Shown piece by piece: positions 14,896 to 22,580 of a stretch of 26,316 nucleotides of DNA. The position numbers and the translations under genes are program-made. The stretch covers positions 1 through 26,316 of the forward strand of contig JAEYUQ010000008.1 of assembly GCA_023432405.1 (NCBI GenBank), read 5' to 3'. Source of the stretch: Actinomycetes bacterium (lineage in GTDB: Bacteria > Actinomycetota > Actinomycetes > Mycobacteriales > Mycobacteriaceae). The notes beneath the pieces are model-generated. The model was given only the letters and a program-made list of their open reading frames with translations, made no database searches and was not told the origin of the DNA. How positions within the stretch are numbered: position 1 is the first letter of the stretch; every line of letters begins with the position of its first letter.

Positions 14896-14946
14896 CAATA
14901 CCGCCGAATATAGTGCCCACAGTGGCATTTATATTCGGCGGTATTG
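14896..14946. terminator. long bidirectional hairpin between lsr2 and the response regulator
   Basis: CAATACCGCCGAATATA (14896-14912) is perfectly complementary to 14930-14946, 17 pairs. The stem continues through GTGCC/GGCAT with two unpaired As and a GT pair to a CACAGT loop. It lies between two converging genes and would serve both directions; TATTTG follows on the plus strand. A small palindromic element origin is possible. Confidence 0.65.
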
Positions 14947-14977
14947 TATTTGCGCACCTCATTCGGAGCGCATCTTG

Positions 14978-15613
14978 CTATAGCAATCCTTGTTCCCTGG
15001 CAGACGCCACAGCTGAGGTACGGGAACGAACTCCTAATTTGTCGTAAATATGCACCAGGTGAGACTTCACTGTGGCTTCACTGAGCATGAGAATCCGTCC
15101 AATTTCACGGTTAGAGGATCCTCCTGCAACCAGCTGCAACACCTCTAGCTCTCTGGGGGTTAGCGTGCTGGACGCTCTGCTACGCATGGTCAAACGATTT
15201 GCCACCACCGGGGACATTGTGGAATCCCCTTCCGCTGCAGAGCGCACTGCATTAATGAGATCTTCCGGTGGGGCATCTTTGAGCAGATACCCTAAAGCCC
15301 CGGCTTCAATAGCCCCTAGAATGTCAGCATCGGTGTCGTAATTAGTCACCACCAACACTGCTGGGGGGTTGGCCATCTGAGTGCGAATCTGAGCAGTCGC
15401 TTCAGCACCTGTCATCACTTGAGTGCCACTAATTCCAGGCCCGAAGCGTAAGTCCATGAGAATAACGTCAATTCCACCCGCCAGAGCCGCGTTAATTGCG
15501 TCCTGCGCTGTAGCTACTTCACCTACCACCTCAATATCGCCAGCTGTGTCCAGAACAGCTTTGAGTCCCAGACGGACGATTTCATGGTCATCGGCAAGCA
15601 GTACGTGAATCAT
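14978..15613 (-). CDS. NarL-family response regulator, HrrA/ChrA-like
   Basis: This 211-residue regulator has an N-terminal receiver domain (acidic pocket ADD at 7-9, phosphorylated Asp54 in ILMDLRFGPG, Lys in YLLKDAPP) and a C-terminal LuxR-type helix-turn-helix (LTPRELEVL ... SNREIG ... SEATVKSHLVHIYDKLGV). The wording around the phosphorylation site (DLRFGPG-x-GTQV) and the C-terminus (RTSAVASAREQGLL) strongly recall the haem-responsive HrrA and ChrA of corynebacteria. It follows its kinase gene on the same strand with a 73-base gap and its own AAGGAG ribosome site. If orthologous it would balance haem uptake and degradation against respiratory genes. The family is certain; the haem role is inferred from memory of the sequences. 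Confidence 0.85.
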   Translation of the reverse strand: MIHVLLADDHEIVRLGLKAVLDTAGDIEVVGEVATAQDAINAALAGGIDVILMDLRFGPGISGTQVMTGAEATAQIRTQMANPPAVLVVTNYDTDADILGAIEAGALGYLLKDAPPEDLINAVRSAAEGDSTMSPVVANRLTMRSRASSTLTPRELEVLQLVAGGSSNREIGRILMLSEATVKSHLVHIYDKLGVRSRTSAVASAREQGLL

Positions 15614-15686
15614 GGCCGCTCCTTAGTGTGTCGTTATCTTTACCTACTTTAGACCACTCCGATTGAGGGGACATCAAAGATGGACT

Positions 15687-16982
15687 TTAGCTTCGTGGTA
15701 TCACCACTGAAATGGCTGTTCCACCCCCAGGGCTGGACTCCACCTCAAAGGTGGCATTCACCTCAGCGGCTCTCTCACGCATTGCCCTCAATCCAATATG
15801 GCCCAACCCCTTAGGCTTATTTCGCACGGTTTCGGGATCAAACCCTTGGCCGTTATCCACGATGTCCAGTCGCACATCTTGAGGGTTATAGGTCAAGGTA
15901 ATTCTTGCCTTCGACGCCCGGGAATGCTTCACCACATTTCCAAGCGCACCCTGAGTAATCCTCACAATCATCGCTTCTTTCTTCATAGGCAAGGTTGTTG
16001 CCAAACCATCCACGTCCACAGCCACGTCAATCCCAGACTGCGCAGTGGTTGTCTCTGCGATGCGATGAAGGGCGTCGGAAAGGGAAGTCTGCGATAGTGC
16101 GGCAGGCTGAAGAGAAGCAATCATGGCTCGTGCTTCGCTCAAATTATCGGCCGCCGTATCTCGAGCCAGACGGATTCGGGACAGCGGATCACCAGATTCC
16201 GAGTGAATCTCCTGCTCCGCCACATTGAGAAGCATCTGAATGCTGGACAGCCCCTGGGCAAGGGTGTCGTGAATCTCATGGGCCAGACGCTGCCTTTCGG
16301 CAGCTACCCCCGCCTCATGCTGAGATTGAGCCAGCTCCTCTTGTGTTTCCATGAGCTGACGGATGAGTTCTTGGTGCTCGCGGTTGGCTTTCCACAAGGC
16401 AATCACGGCGTAGTTAATCACCAAGGTAATCAGGGCTGAGATGATAGGCCCGATGATTCCGCCAATAGTGAGGCCCACCGGAATTTGAGAAATGATGGCA
16501 ACAAACGTGGCGGCTATCACGCACATCATCCCTGCCCAGCCAGGAATCACTCTCAGATAGAGGAAGAAGAGCGGAAACACCAGGTAAACACCCAGCGGCA
16601 CTGTAGGAAGCATGGCCAGCCACAGCACCGTCAAAGCCATTACCCAGGTGAGTTGCATACTCTGAGTCCAGTGGTCTTTCCAATCCGAACCGTAGTAGTA
16701 CACAAAGGTAAAGGACGCCACCAGAAGCAGAGTGATAATGGCATCCTCTAGAGGCTCACCCAGGGAGTTCAGCACCGCAAACGCCAGAATCAGGGATGTC
16801 AAGATGTGAATACCCATCGTCAGCGCGGCAACGTCAGGAAGGACATCGTGGTGTTTACTCAGAAATCTCCTGCGCTGCTCATGCTGCCCATCCTTGACGA
16901 CGCCCTGGCTCTCATGGTGGGCGGTATCCTCCCGCTTAGTGGATACTGTGTCCTCGCGCTCAGTGTGTGCCGTGGCAGTCAT
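15687..16982 (-). CDS. sensor histidine kinase, HisKA_3 type, HrrS/ChrS-like
   Basis: This is the partner kinase of the downstream regulator. A hydrophilic N-terminus (about 1-50, with a repeated T-REDT) is followed by six membrane helices between about 52 and 197 with very short loops, so ligand sensing is probably within the membrane. The coiled HisKA_3 segment is ERQRLAHEIHDTLAQG, with phospho-acceptor His238. The ATP-binding domain has NVVKHSRAS (N box), DNGQGFDPE (G1) and GLGHIGLRAM (G2). I chose ATG at 16982 (431 residues, preceded by GCGGTGG). A longer frame to 17057 would nearly touch the divergent insertase gene and looks spurious. Many-helix sensors of this kind in corynebacteria detect haem; that signal is inferred here. 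Confidence 0.85.
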   Translation of the reverse strand: MTATAHTEREDTVSTKREDTAHHESQGVVKDGQHEQRRRFLSKHHDVLPDVAALTMGIHILTSLILAFAVLNSLGEPLEDAIITLLLVASFTFVYYYGSDWKDHWTQSMQLTWVMALTVLWLAMLPTVPLGVYLVFPLFFLYLRVIPGWAGMMCVIAATFVAIISQIPVGLTIGGIIGPIISALITLVINYAVIALWKANREHQELIRQLMETQEELAQSQHEAGVAAERQRLAHEIHDTLAQGLSSIQMLLNVAEQEIHSESGDPLSRIRLARDTAADNLSEARAMIASLQPAALSQTSLSDALHRIAETTTAQSGIDVAVDVDGLATTLPMKKEAMIVRITQGALGNVVKHSRASKARITLTYNPQDVRLDIVDNGQGFDPETVRNKPKGLGHIGLRAMRERAAEVNATFEVESSPGGGTAISVVIPRS

Positions 16983-17078
16983 GCCACCGCATTTTAGTAG
17001 CCTACGAAGAGAGCAAACAGCTCGGAGTACACCGGAACAGGAGCACGCCACAGTCATGTTAAGGAGGACCCCGCACCC

Positions 17079-18266
17079 ATGATGATGCTATTTGTCTATC
17101 CGGTGTCTCTGGTGATGAAACTGTGGCATTTGCTCCTTCATAACGCACTAGGCATTCCAGAGCACCTCTCTTGGACTTTGTCCATTGTTGGCCTGGTAGT
17201 GGTAATCCGCGGACTCCTAGTGCCGTTGTATGTTATGCAGCAGCGCAACGGCAGGATAGGAACTCTGCTGCGGCCCGCCCGTGAGCACATCACAGATGTC
17301 TATGCTGGGCGAGCCGACCTGGAAGCGGCGCTCAGCCACACTGTCCTTAACAATCGCCTCAGCAAAGCCGCAAGCTACAACCCTCTGTCTGGGTGTCTCC
17401 CACTCTTCATCCAGATTCCCGCCATCTTGGGCCTCTACCGAATGATTCTGTGGATGGCTCGCCCTCGGGAAGGCCTCAACGCAGAGCACAAATCCATCGG
17501 CTTCATCACCTCCGAGGATGTCTCTGCGTTTATCCACGCACCTATCTTTGGGATTCCGGCCCCGGCGTACCCCGCCATGACACCCCTCCAGTTTGATGCG
17601 CTCGGCACCACAGAAAGCGACGTCGTTAGGCTCACTCTTCCGCTTCTTGCACTGGCGGTGTTGTTCAACCTCAGCAACCTCATACGCTCTCTTATCCGTA
17701 GCTACCGTACCACTGATCCCACCCTCGTTTCCTCCCGTATCAGCCTGGGCATTATCGCTGCGGTGACGGTTTTCTTGCCCTTTTCCCTGAGCACTATGGC
17801 GCTTCGAGGCCCTCTTCCTATTGCCTGCGTGTTCTACTGGGCACTCAATAGTGGCTGGACCTTAGCTCAAAACGCCATCCTCTACCGTTATGTGGACACA
17901 ACACTGCCCATCACCCCTGAGCTGGAGTCTTTCATTCAGTCTCGTCGCCGCCTCTTTATGGTGAAGAATTTACGGTGGCGCCAGACTCTGCGGTGGAAAA
18001 TCTCCACGCTGGGAGGTATCCCGGCTCACCCCTCGCAGGCGAAGGCGCGCCTTGATGCGGTACGGGAATTGAATAAACGGCACAGGGCTCAGCGTCGGCT
18101 GTCTCAGCAGAGTGCGAAAAAGGTGCAGGCCGAGCGCAAACAGACACTCACTCAGCTCAAGAAAACCCTCGCTGAACAGGAGAAGCTTAAGAAGAACGCC
18201 TCTTCTGAAAACGCCGCGGATTCCTCAGATAGCACGAGAACCTACCATCCACCTGGCGTGGCTTAA
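17079..18266 (+). CDS. yidC: membrane protein insertase, YidC/Oxa1 family
   Basis: Such insertases place proteins into the cytoplasmic membrane, alone or with SecYEG. The 395 residues have the family layout: a first helix (about 30-50), a cytoplasmic hairpin with an Arg in the membrane groove region (VIRGLLVPLYVMQQR), the diagnostic NPLSGCLPLFIQIPAILGLY (about 101-120), three further helices, and a basic coiled tail (about 300-380) rich in Lys/Arg/Gln, common in actinobacterial members. AAGGAGG at 17061-17067 fixes the start at 17079, with two further ATGs directly after it. It is not next to rpmH/rnpA, so it is probably an extra paralogue rather than the main YidC. It diverges from the HrrS-like kinase and may share its control region. 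Confidence 0.88.
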   Translation: MMMLFVYPVSLVMKLWHLLLHNALGIPEHLSWTLSIVGLVVVIRGLLVPLYVMQQRNGRIGTLLRPAREHITDVYAGRADLEAALSHTVLNNRLSKAASYNPLSGCLPLFIQIPAILGLYRMILWMARPREGLNAEHKSIGFITSEDVSAFIHAPIFGIPAPAYPAMTPLQFDALGTTESDVVRLTLPLLALAVLFNLSNLIRSLIRSYRTTDPTLVSSRISLGIIAAVTVFLPFSLSTMALRGPLPIACVFYWALNSGWTLAQNAILYRYVDTTLPITPELESFIQSRRRLFMVKNLRWRQTLRWKISTLGGIPAHPSQAKARLDAVRELNKRHRAQRRLSQQSAKKVQAERKQTLTQLKKTLAEQEKLKKNASSENAADSSDSTRTYHPPGVA

Positions 18267-18287
18267 CACCTCATAAGGAAGCTTCGC

Positions 18288-18740
18288 TCACCTAACCCTG
18301 CGAGTTGAAGTGGCTAACGCAATCGCAATTACTGCCAGTAAAAACATGGATGGCACAACGATACTCACCGAGAAGCCCTTGAGGGCAAGCGTCAAAAGGC
18401 CCAGAACAACAATGGAAGCGAGCCGTGAAACCATTGAGGACAACTCCAAGCGCTCCACCTAAGAGCATGAAGAGTCCATCAATTCGCGCATCTATTCGGA
18501 CCAGATAATCCACAAAAGACGCTCTAGTATCTGGTTTATCTGCAAGATGCTTACGAAGTTTCAAAATAATGTCATTGCCTATTGTTCCCGAATCAAGGGC
18601 GGCAGAAGTTCCATATAATACCCAGGCGAAGAACAGCACTCCTTGAGTTTCGGCGAAAAAGCGAAAATGCATATACTGCAACTACCAGATAGTAAAGGCA
18701 CGTGGAACTCCGCAAGGGTGGAGGCAGATGCCGAATTCTA
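18288..18740 (-). pseudogene. decayed MFS-type transporter, at least two frameshifts
   Basis: Read on the minus strand, one frame gives YYLVVAVYAFSLF up to a T5 run near 18656-18660. A second frame continues FAETQGVLFFAWVLYGTSAALDSGT to MLLGGAL near 18440. A third frame then gives ERLELSSMVSRLASIVVLGL and a final hydrophobic helix ending STRRVR and a stop at 18288. These join into one hydrophobic protein that looks like an MFS efflux pump, but only about 150 of the expected 400 codons remain and no start is preserved. It lies directly downstream of a TetR gene on the same strand, the usual place of the regulated pump. The frames and joins are seen directly; the MFS assignment is moderate. Confidence 0.6.
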
Positions 18741-18753
18741 CGGGCATAGCATT

Positions 18754-19524
18754 CTAAATGCTGTAATCAGCAGGGGGTGCGCCGAGGAGTTCTTTGGCCA
18801 GATCCCGGGCCATCATCAGCGGACGGGTGCTGCGCGCGAGCGTCGCCCCGGCTAAACCACCATCGAGGAACAGCAGAATTTCCTCAGCCTGACTACCCGA
18901 GGGATACCCATTCTTCTTATTCAGCAATTCCGTGATAGTGGTGTGGCACCACCGACGATGCTCCACGACGGCGTCGATAATGCCTTGCTCCACAGGAGTT
19001 GCTGGGTGTGGATATTCAGTGGCGGCGTTATGAAAATAGGACCCTCGGTATTCTTTTGCTGGCTCTTCCTCAATGGAAATATCAAAAAAAGCCAAGATTT
19101 TATCCTCTGGGGAGGTCATCATAGCCGTGCGTTGAAACCACTTTTCACGCCACTGCTGATCCAGATTCTCAAGATAGGCAATCACCAAATTGTCCTTGGA
19201 ACCAAACAGAGAATACAGAGACGCTTTTGCCACATCCGCTTCTTTGAGCACCCTGTCAATTCCAATTACCCGTATGCCTTCACTGGTAAACAGATTTGTA
19301 GCACTAGCAAGAAGACGCTCTCTGGGGCTTGGACGGTTCTGCCGAGAATACTTGCGTCCGCCCGTAGCTCTGTCTGACTTCCTGGTTTTCTTGGCGCCTC
19401 CTGTCGAGGGAGCTGACGACGCTATCTGGGGCTGAGTGGGAGTGGAGCTAGACCGAGCACCTAGAGACTGATGCGAGCCTGATGCACGTGATGAGTCCTC
19501 TGGGGAGCGCGTTCCAACAGTCAC
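18754..19524 (-). CDS. TetR family transcriptional regulator
   Basis: This is a 256-residue TetR-type repressor. The DNA-binding domain is RERLLASATNLFTSEGIRVIGIDRVLKEADVAKASLYSLFGSKDNLVIAYL (about 68-118), with the recognition helix in KASLYSLFGSKDNL. The C-terminal half (GSYFHNAATEYPHP ... RRWCHTTITELL) is the ligand domain of the TetR_C_33-like kind. The first ~65 residues are an unusual Ser/Thr/Arg/Lys-rich, low-complexity tail. The GTG start is supported by AGAGGA eight bases upstream. Its likely target, the MFS pump just downstream, is a pseudogene, so the regulator may now control only itself or distant genes. Inverted repeats upstream are candidate operators. Confidence 0.88.
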   Translation of the reverse strand: MTVGTRSPEDSSRASGSHQSLGARSSSTPTQPQIASSAPSTGGAKKTRKSDRATGGRKYSRQNRPSPRERLLASATNLFTSEGIRVIGIDRVLKEADVAKASLYSLFGSKDNLVIAYLENLDQQWREKWFQRTAMMTSPEDKILAFFDISIEEEPAKEYRGSYFHNAATEYPHPATPVEQGIIDAVVEHRRWCHTTITELLNKKNGYPSGSQAEEILLFLDGGLAGATLARSTRPLMMARDLAKELLGAPPADYSI

Positions 19525-19571
19525 GAAAGCTTCCTCTCTACTCCTTAGCAGTGAGTTCTCTATATGTGAAA

Positions 19572-19643
19572 CACAGCTATGAGCTGTGCAGTTTCTGAAT
19601 CTTTATTGTAAACCAGATTCTAAACTAGACCACCCGTTCTAGT
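19572..19643 (-). promoter_or_regulatory. TetR promoter with two candidate operators
   Basis: TACAAT (complement of 19605-19610) is a good -10. ACTAGA (19624-19629) and TCTAGT (19638-19643) form an inverted repeat with an eight-base spacer overlapping the -35 zone. CACAGCT and AGCTGTG (19572-19578 and 19582-19588) form a second inverted repeat in the leader. Either could bind the TetR protein for autorepression; this is inferred from position and symmetry. Confidence 0.45.
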
Positions 19644-19680
19644 CTAAATGTGAGAACAACTGAACAGATCTGTCTTCCGT

Positions 19681-19725
19681 AACCAACACTCCTCCGTTAG
19701 GCGAACCAACACTCCCCGTTAGGCG
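19681..19725. repeat. two tandem 22-23-base units
   Basis: 19681-19703 and 19704-19725 both begin AACCAACACTCC and end CGTTAGGCG, differing by one inserted base. They sit just beyond the minus-strand terminator, in a 318-base spacer otherwise holding the TetR promoter and hairpins. Confidence 0.7.
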
Positions 19726-19761
19726 CAACAAAAACCCCTGACCTTTCAGAAAGATCAGGGG
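19726..19761 (-). terminator. intrinsic terminator downstream of glsB
   Basis: On the minus strand CCCCTGA (19761-19755) pairs with TCAGGGG (19741-19735), with an inner CTTT/AAAG pairing, followed by TTTTTGTTG. This is the clearest classic Rho-independent terminator in the window. It lies about 80 bases after the glsB stop. Confidence 0.8.
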
Positions 19762-19771
19762 AGATATAGGC

Positions 19772-19816
19772 TTTGTCGACTGTGAATTGCTCATCAATTC
19801 AGCACAAGCCGACAAA
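19772..19816. other. nested inverted repeats in the glsB 3' region
   Basis: GAATTG/CAATTC with a five-base loop (19784-19800) sits inside TTTGTCG/CGACAAA (19772-19778 and 19810-19816). It lies between the glsB stop and its terminator and would be part of the 3' untranslated RNA. Role unknown. Confidence 0.5.
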
Positions 19817-19842
19817 CCTAGAGTCTAGGTTGTGAGTAACTC

Positions 19843-20109
19843 TTAGCGCTTCTTGGTGAAGAACTGGACGATGCTGATGAGGATAACTGCGCCCAGGAGA
19901 GCCGTCAGGAAGGTGAAGAACATTCCTGCACTCTCAACATCTACCCCAAAGAGAGCGAGGAGCCAGCCACCCAGAAGACCACCGATGATACCTACAACAA
20001 TGTTCATGAAGCCGCCCTGTTGAGCGTTCGTGCCCTTAATCATGGAGGCAATCCATCCGGCTAAGGCACCAATAATAATCCAACCAATGAAACCAACTGA
20101 ACCCGGCAT
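19843..20109 (-). CDS. GlsB/YeaQ/YmgE family membrane protein
   Basis: This is a small protein of 88 residues with three membrane helices: GFIGWIIIGALAGWIASMI, GFMNIVVGIIGGLLGGWLLALFGV and a C-terminal AGMFFTFLTALLGAVILISIVQFF ending in KKR. The GWIIIGALAGWIAS and NIVVGIIGGLLGG glycine patterns define the family, often labelled transglycosylase-associated protein and linked to envelope or general stress. Biochemical function is not established. ATG at 20109 is preceded by AGGAG at a good distance; an in-frame TTG at 20127 would place the ribosome site inside the gene and is rejected. It is monocistronic, ending at a clear terminator. Confidence 0.88.
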   Translation of the reverse strand: MPGSVGFIGWIIIGALAGWIASMIKGTNAQQGGFMNIVVGIIGGLLGGWLLALFGVDVESAGMFFTFLTALLGAVILISIVQFFTKKR

Positions 20110-20257
20110 GTTAGATTCTCCTATCAAAAACTAATCACTAGTAGGTGTACCTTCACAAGGCTAAGCACACTGCTTACCCTTGTCAATGGCAAGGAGTCCT
20201 TCCAAGAAGCCAGGTAGAAGGAATAATCGCTGTTCAGAGGTGAAATATACCGGCTTG

Positions 20258-20908
20258 CTAAATTCTTTCTGACGTCTGCGTTAAATAGGTGAGAATAGCT
20301 CGCACACGTCGATTTTCCTCACCCGGCTGAAGCTGCAACTTGGAAAAGATATTGGAGACGTGCTTTGCCACCGCAGCTCCAGATAGATACAGGTCCTGGG
20401 CAATTTGCTTGTTAGACTTCCCCCGAGCCATTAGCTCGAGCACCTCTCGTTCTCGGATTGAAAGATCAGCCAAACCGCTGTGTCCGGAGCGCATCAAGGC
20501 AGAAGCTACCTCCGGATCAATCACCACACCACCAGCCCCTACTGTTTCTAGGGAACTGAGAAAATCCATTACCTGAGCCACTCTGTCTTTGAGGAGGTAC
20601 CCAGTTCCCCCACTTGACCTCTCAAACAGCTCCCGAGCATAGACGGGTGCCACATACTGAGAAAGCACCATGATGTTGAGGTGAGGATGATTCTTCCTCA
20701 GCTCAACAGCTACACGCAGCCCATCGTCCTTCATCTCGGGTGGCATTCGCACATCCGTTATGAGGAGATCGGGCAGCTTTTGGTCTACTACCTCCATCAT
20801 CTCCGAGGCATTTCCAGCTCTGCCAACTACCTGATGTCCTCCCTTTTCGACGATCCCTGCTACTCCCTCGCGCAACAGCGCAGAATCGTCGGCAATAACA
20901 ATCCTCAT
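20258..20908 (-). CDS. NarL/LuxR-type response regulator of the ABC-linked two-component system
   Basis: This 216-residue regulator has a receiver domain with the acidic pair ADD at 6-8, phosphorylated Asp52 in LLITDVRMPP, and Lys in GYLLKDRV. A LuxR helix-turn-helix follows (LSIREREVLELMARGKSNKQ ... LSGAAVAKHVSNIFSKL). The start codon directly follows the TAG of the kinase gene, so the two are translationally coupled. The pair diverges from an ABC ATPase/permease operon, and a 20-bp palindrome in the shared control region is a likely binding site for a dimer of this protein. Such systems commonly control export of, or resistance to, envelope-active compounds; the signal is unknown. Confidence 0.9.
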   Translation of the reverse strand: MRIVIADDSALLREGVAGIVEKGGHQVVGRAGNASEMMEVVDQKLPDLLITDVRMPPEMKDDGLRVAVELRKNHPHLNIMVLSQYVAPVYARELFERSSGGTGYLLKDRVAQVMDFLSSLETVGAGGVVIDPEVASALMRSGHSGLADLSIREREVLELMARGKSNKQIAQDLYLSGAAVAKHVSNIFSKLQLQPGEENRRVRAILTYLTQTSERI

Positions 20909-21784
20909 CTATGCCACCCCACTTTCTCCACGGTGAAGTAAGAGAGGAATAGACGCCACTACCTGAGTGGGACCCCCAGGAGGAGAGGCAATTTCAAGGG
21001 TTCCGTCGAAGGCACTTAAACGATCTCGCATCCCTGCAAGACCATGCCCTGGACGAAGCTGCGCCCCTCCGCTTCCTTGATCTATGACAGATATTTTCAG
21101 GTGTTCATCAGCTGTGATGAGGACCGTGACCTTAGCTCCAGGTGCATATTTAGCGGCATTCGTGAGAACCTCAGTGCAGAAAAAATAGGCGCTTGCCAGA
21201 ACACTTGGTGACACAGTAGGGAGAGGATGAGGACAATAGACACTCACGTGAGGACCATAGGTTTCCGCCACCTCTTCAACGGCTGCGGCAAGGCCACGGT
21301 CTGTGAGAACTTGCGGATGAATGCCGTGAACAGTTCGGCGTAGAGCAGACAACCCCTCCTGTAAATGCTCATGAGTAGCAGCCAGGGCGTCGCTCAGCTC
21401 TTGATTGCCCAAGTTCATAGCAACTAACTCTGCTTCACCCAACTTCAAAGCGGCTGCCACAAAATACTGTTGAGCACCATCGTGGAGATCATTTTCAATG
21501 CGGTGGCGCTCTACTTCGTAGGCATCTGCAATAGCGCGCCGAGACGCTGTGAGTTCTGCAATGCGTGCAGCTGCCTGGGCTTCATAACCCCCATGATTCC
21601 GAGTCTCCACAGGAGCTTGCTTCTGAACATGAATCCACCCGCGCACAACGTCCCCCTGCCCGTCTTGGCTTAGCCGACCGCGCACATCCTCGCCCTGCCC
21701 GTCATGGCTTAGAAACTGCTCCGCTTGGATACGCGCCCCAGGTCGGGATAACCCCCGGTGTGGAAAGAACCTCATGCCAGCCAT
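20909..21784 (-). CDS. sensor histidine kinase, HisKA_3 type, without membrane helices
   Basis: This 291-residue kinase starts from ATG 21784 (AGGGG upstream; another ATG at 21775 has AGGATGG). A longer frame runs into the divergent operon's control region and is rejected. The phospho-acceptor is His101 in VERHRIENDLHDGAQQ, and the ATPase domain has EVLTNAAKYAPGA, VIDQGSGG and HGLAGMRDRL. No transmembrane helix is present, so it is a soluble sensor or depends on a membrane partner such as the divergent permease. Residues 25-50 hold a 13-residue tandem duplication (L-S-x-D-G-Q-G-x-x-V-R-G) encoded by 39-base repeats. Confidence 0.82.
   Translation of the reverse strand: MAGMRFFPHRGLSRPGARIQAEQFLSHDGQGEDVRGRLSQDGQGDVVRGWIHVQKQAPVETRNHGGYEAQAAARIAELTASRRAIADAYEVERHRIENDLHDGAQQYFVAAALKLGEAELVAMNLGNQELSDALAATHEHLQEGLSALRRTVHGIHPQVLTDRGLAAAVEEVAETYGPHVSVYCPHPLPTVSPSVLASAYFFCTEVLTNAAKYAPGAKVTVLITADEHLKISVIDQGSGGAQLRPGHGLAGMRDRLSAFDGTLEIASPPGGPTQVVASIPLLLHRGESGVA
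21640..21717. repeat. 39-base tandem duplication inside the kinase gene
   Basis: 21640-21678 and 21679-21717 are imperfect copies, both beginning CGCGCACA on the plus strand and sharing CCCTGCCCGTC and TGGCTTAG. The length is a multiple of three, so the frame is kept and the protein carries two 13-residue units. Confidence 0.75.
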
Positions 21785-21814
21785 CCTAGGAAACCCCTGG
21801 TGAGATTGCTGAAA

Positions 21815-21853
21815 AGGTAGTGCTAGCACTACCTCATAACGGGAGCTAGCACT
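21815..21853 (+). promoter_or_regulatory. 20-bp perfect palindrome and extra half-site between divergent operons
   Basis: AGGTAGTGCT (21815-21824) is followed by its exact reverse complement AGCACTACCT (21825-21834). The core GCTAGCACT at 21822-21830 recurs at 21845-21853, 23 bases on. The site lies between the kinase start (21784) and the ATPase start (21891), the expected place for the operator of the response regulator. Which promoter it serves cannot be decided from -10/-35 matches. Confidence 0.65.
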
Positions 21854-21890
21854 GTAGCTATTACGCCCGAGAAAGAGTGAACTGAGCACC

Positions 21891-22580
21891 ATGACAGGAA
21901 ACACATTGATTCTCCAGGACATCACCAAGTCCTTCGACGGGTTCACAGTTCTCAACGGAATCTCACTTCAGGTCAACCCCGGTGAAACCTTGGCCATCAT
22001 GGGCCCTTCCGGTTCCGGAAAATCCACGCTCCTGCACTGTATGTCCGGAGTCCTGGTTCCAGACAACGGCCAGGTTCTCTTCGGCTCCACGGCACTCTCG
22101 CAACTCTCAGACAGTAAACGCTCCGCACTTCGCCTCCGAGACTTTGGGTTCGTTTTCCAAGACGGTCAGCTGCTACCAGAGCTAACCTCCCAAGAAAACG
22201 CTGCTCTACCTGCAATTCTTCGAGGTGTCCCACAAAAGAAAGCCTTGGCAGTAGCCGAGGATATGCTCCAGCGTGTCGGGCTTGCCGGGTTGGAGGGGCG
22301 TCGTCCAGGGAAAATGTCTGGAGGACAAGCTCAGCGGGTTGCTATTGCTCGCGCGATGGCGGCCAGTCCTTCCATTATCTTTGCCGACGAACCTACAGGG
22401 GCACTCGATCAGGCCACAGGCCACGAAGTAATGCAGCAGCTAATCGCCCTTACTCAGCAGGTGGGTACCGCACTCATTGTGGTCACTCACGATCTCAAGG
22501 TGGCCCAGTGGTGCAGCCGTCGTATTGAAATCCGTGACGGTATCATCCACGTCGATCGTATGCAGGCGGGGGTGCGCTAA
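21891..22580 (+). CDS. ABC transporter ATP-binding protein (MacB/LolD type)
   Basis: This 229-residue ATPase has Walker A GPSGSGKST (38-46), FGFVFQDGQLLPELTSQENAALP with the Q-loop, signature SGGQAQR, Walker B IIFADEP with TGALDQ, and the switch His in VVTHD. It belongs to the group that works with FtsX-like permeases. The permease ATG directly follows its stop codon, so the two are coupled. Control by the divergent two-component system is inferred from arrangement and the palindrome. The layout also recalls the chrSA/hrtBA haem-export locus of corynebacteria, but that is not proven here. Confidence 0.9.
   Translation: MTGNTLILQDITKSFDGFTVLNGISLQVNPGETLAIMGPSGSGKSTLLHCMSGVLVPDNGQVLFGSTALSQLSDSKRSALRLRDFGFVFQDGQLLPELTSQENAALPAILRGVPQKKALAVAEDMLQRVGLAGLEGRRPGKMSGGQAQRVAIARAMAASPSIIFADEPTGALDQATGHEVMQQLIALTQQVGTALIVVTHDLKVAQWCSRRIEIRDGIIHVDRMQAGVR

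Noticed and set aside
18292..18681. 129-codon open frame downstream of the TetR gene as an intact gene
   Set aside because: Its C-terminal third is Cys-rich nonsense while another frame there encodes clean membrane-helix sequence, so it is a frameshifted transporter remnant.
21785..21955. 57-residue extension of the ABC-linked kinase
   Set aside because: It would cover the palindromic control region and overlap the divergent ATPase gene.
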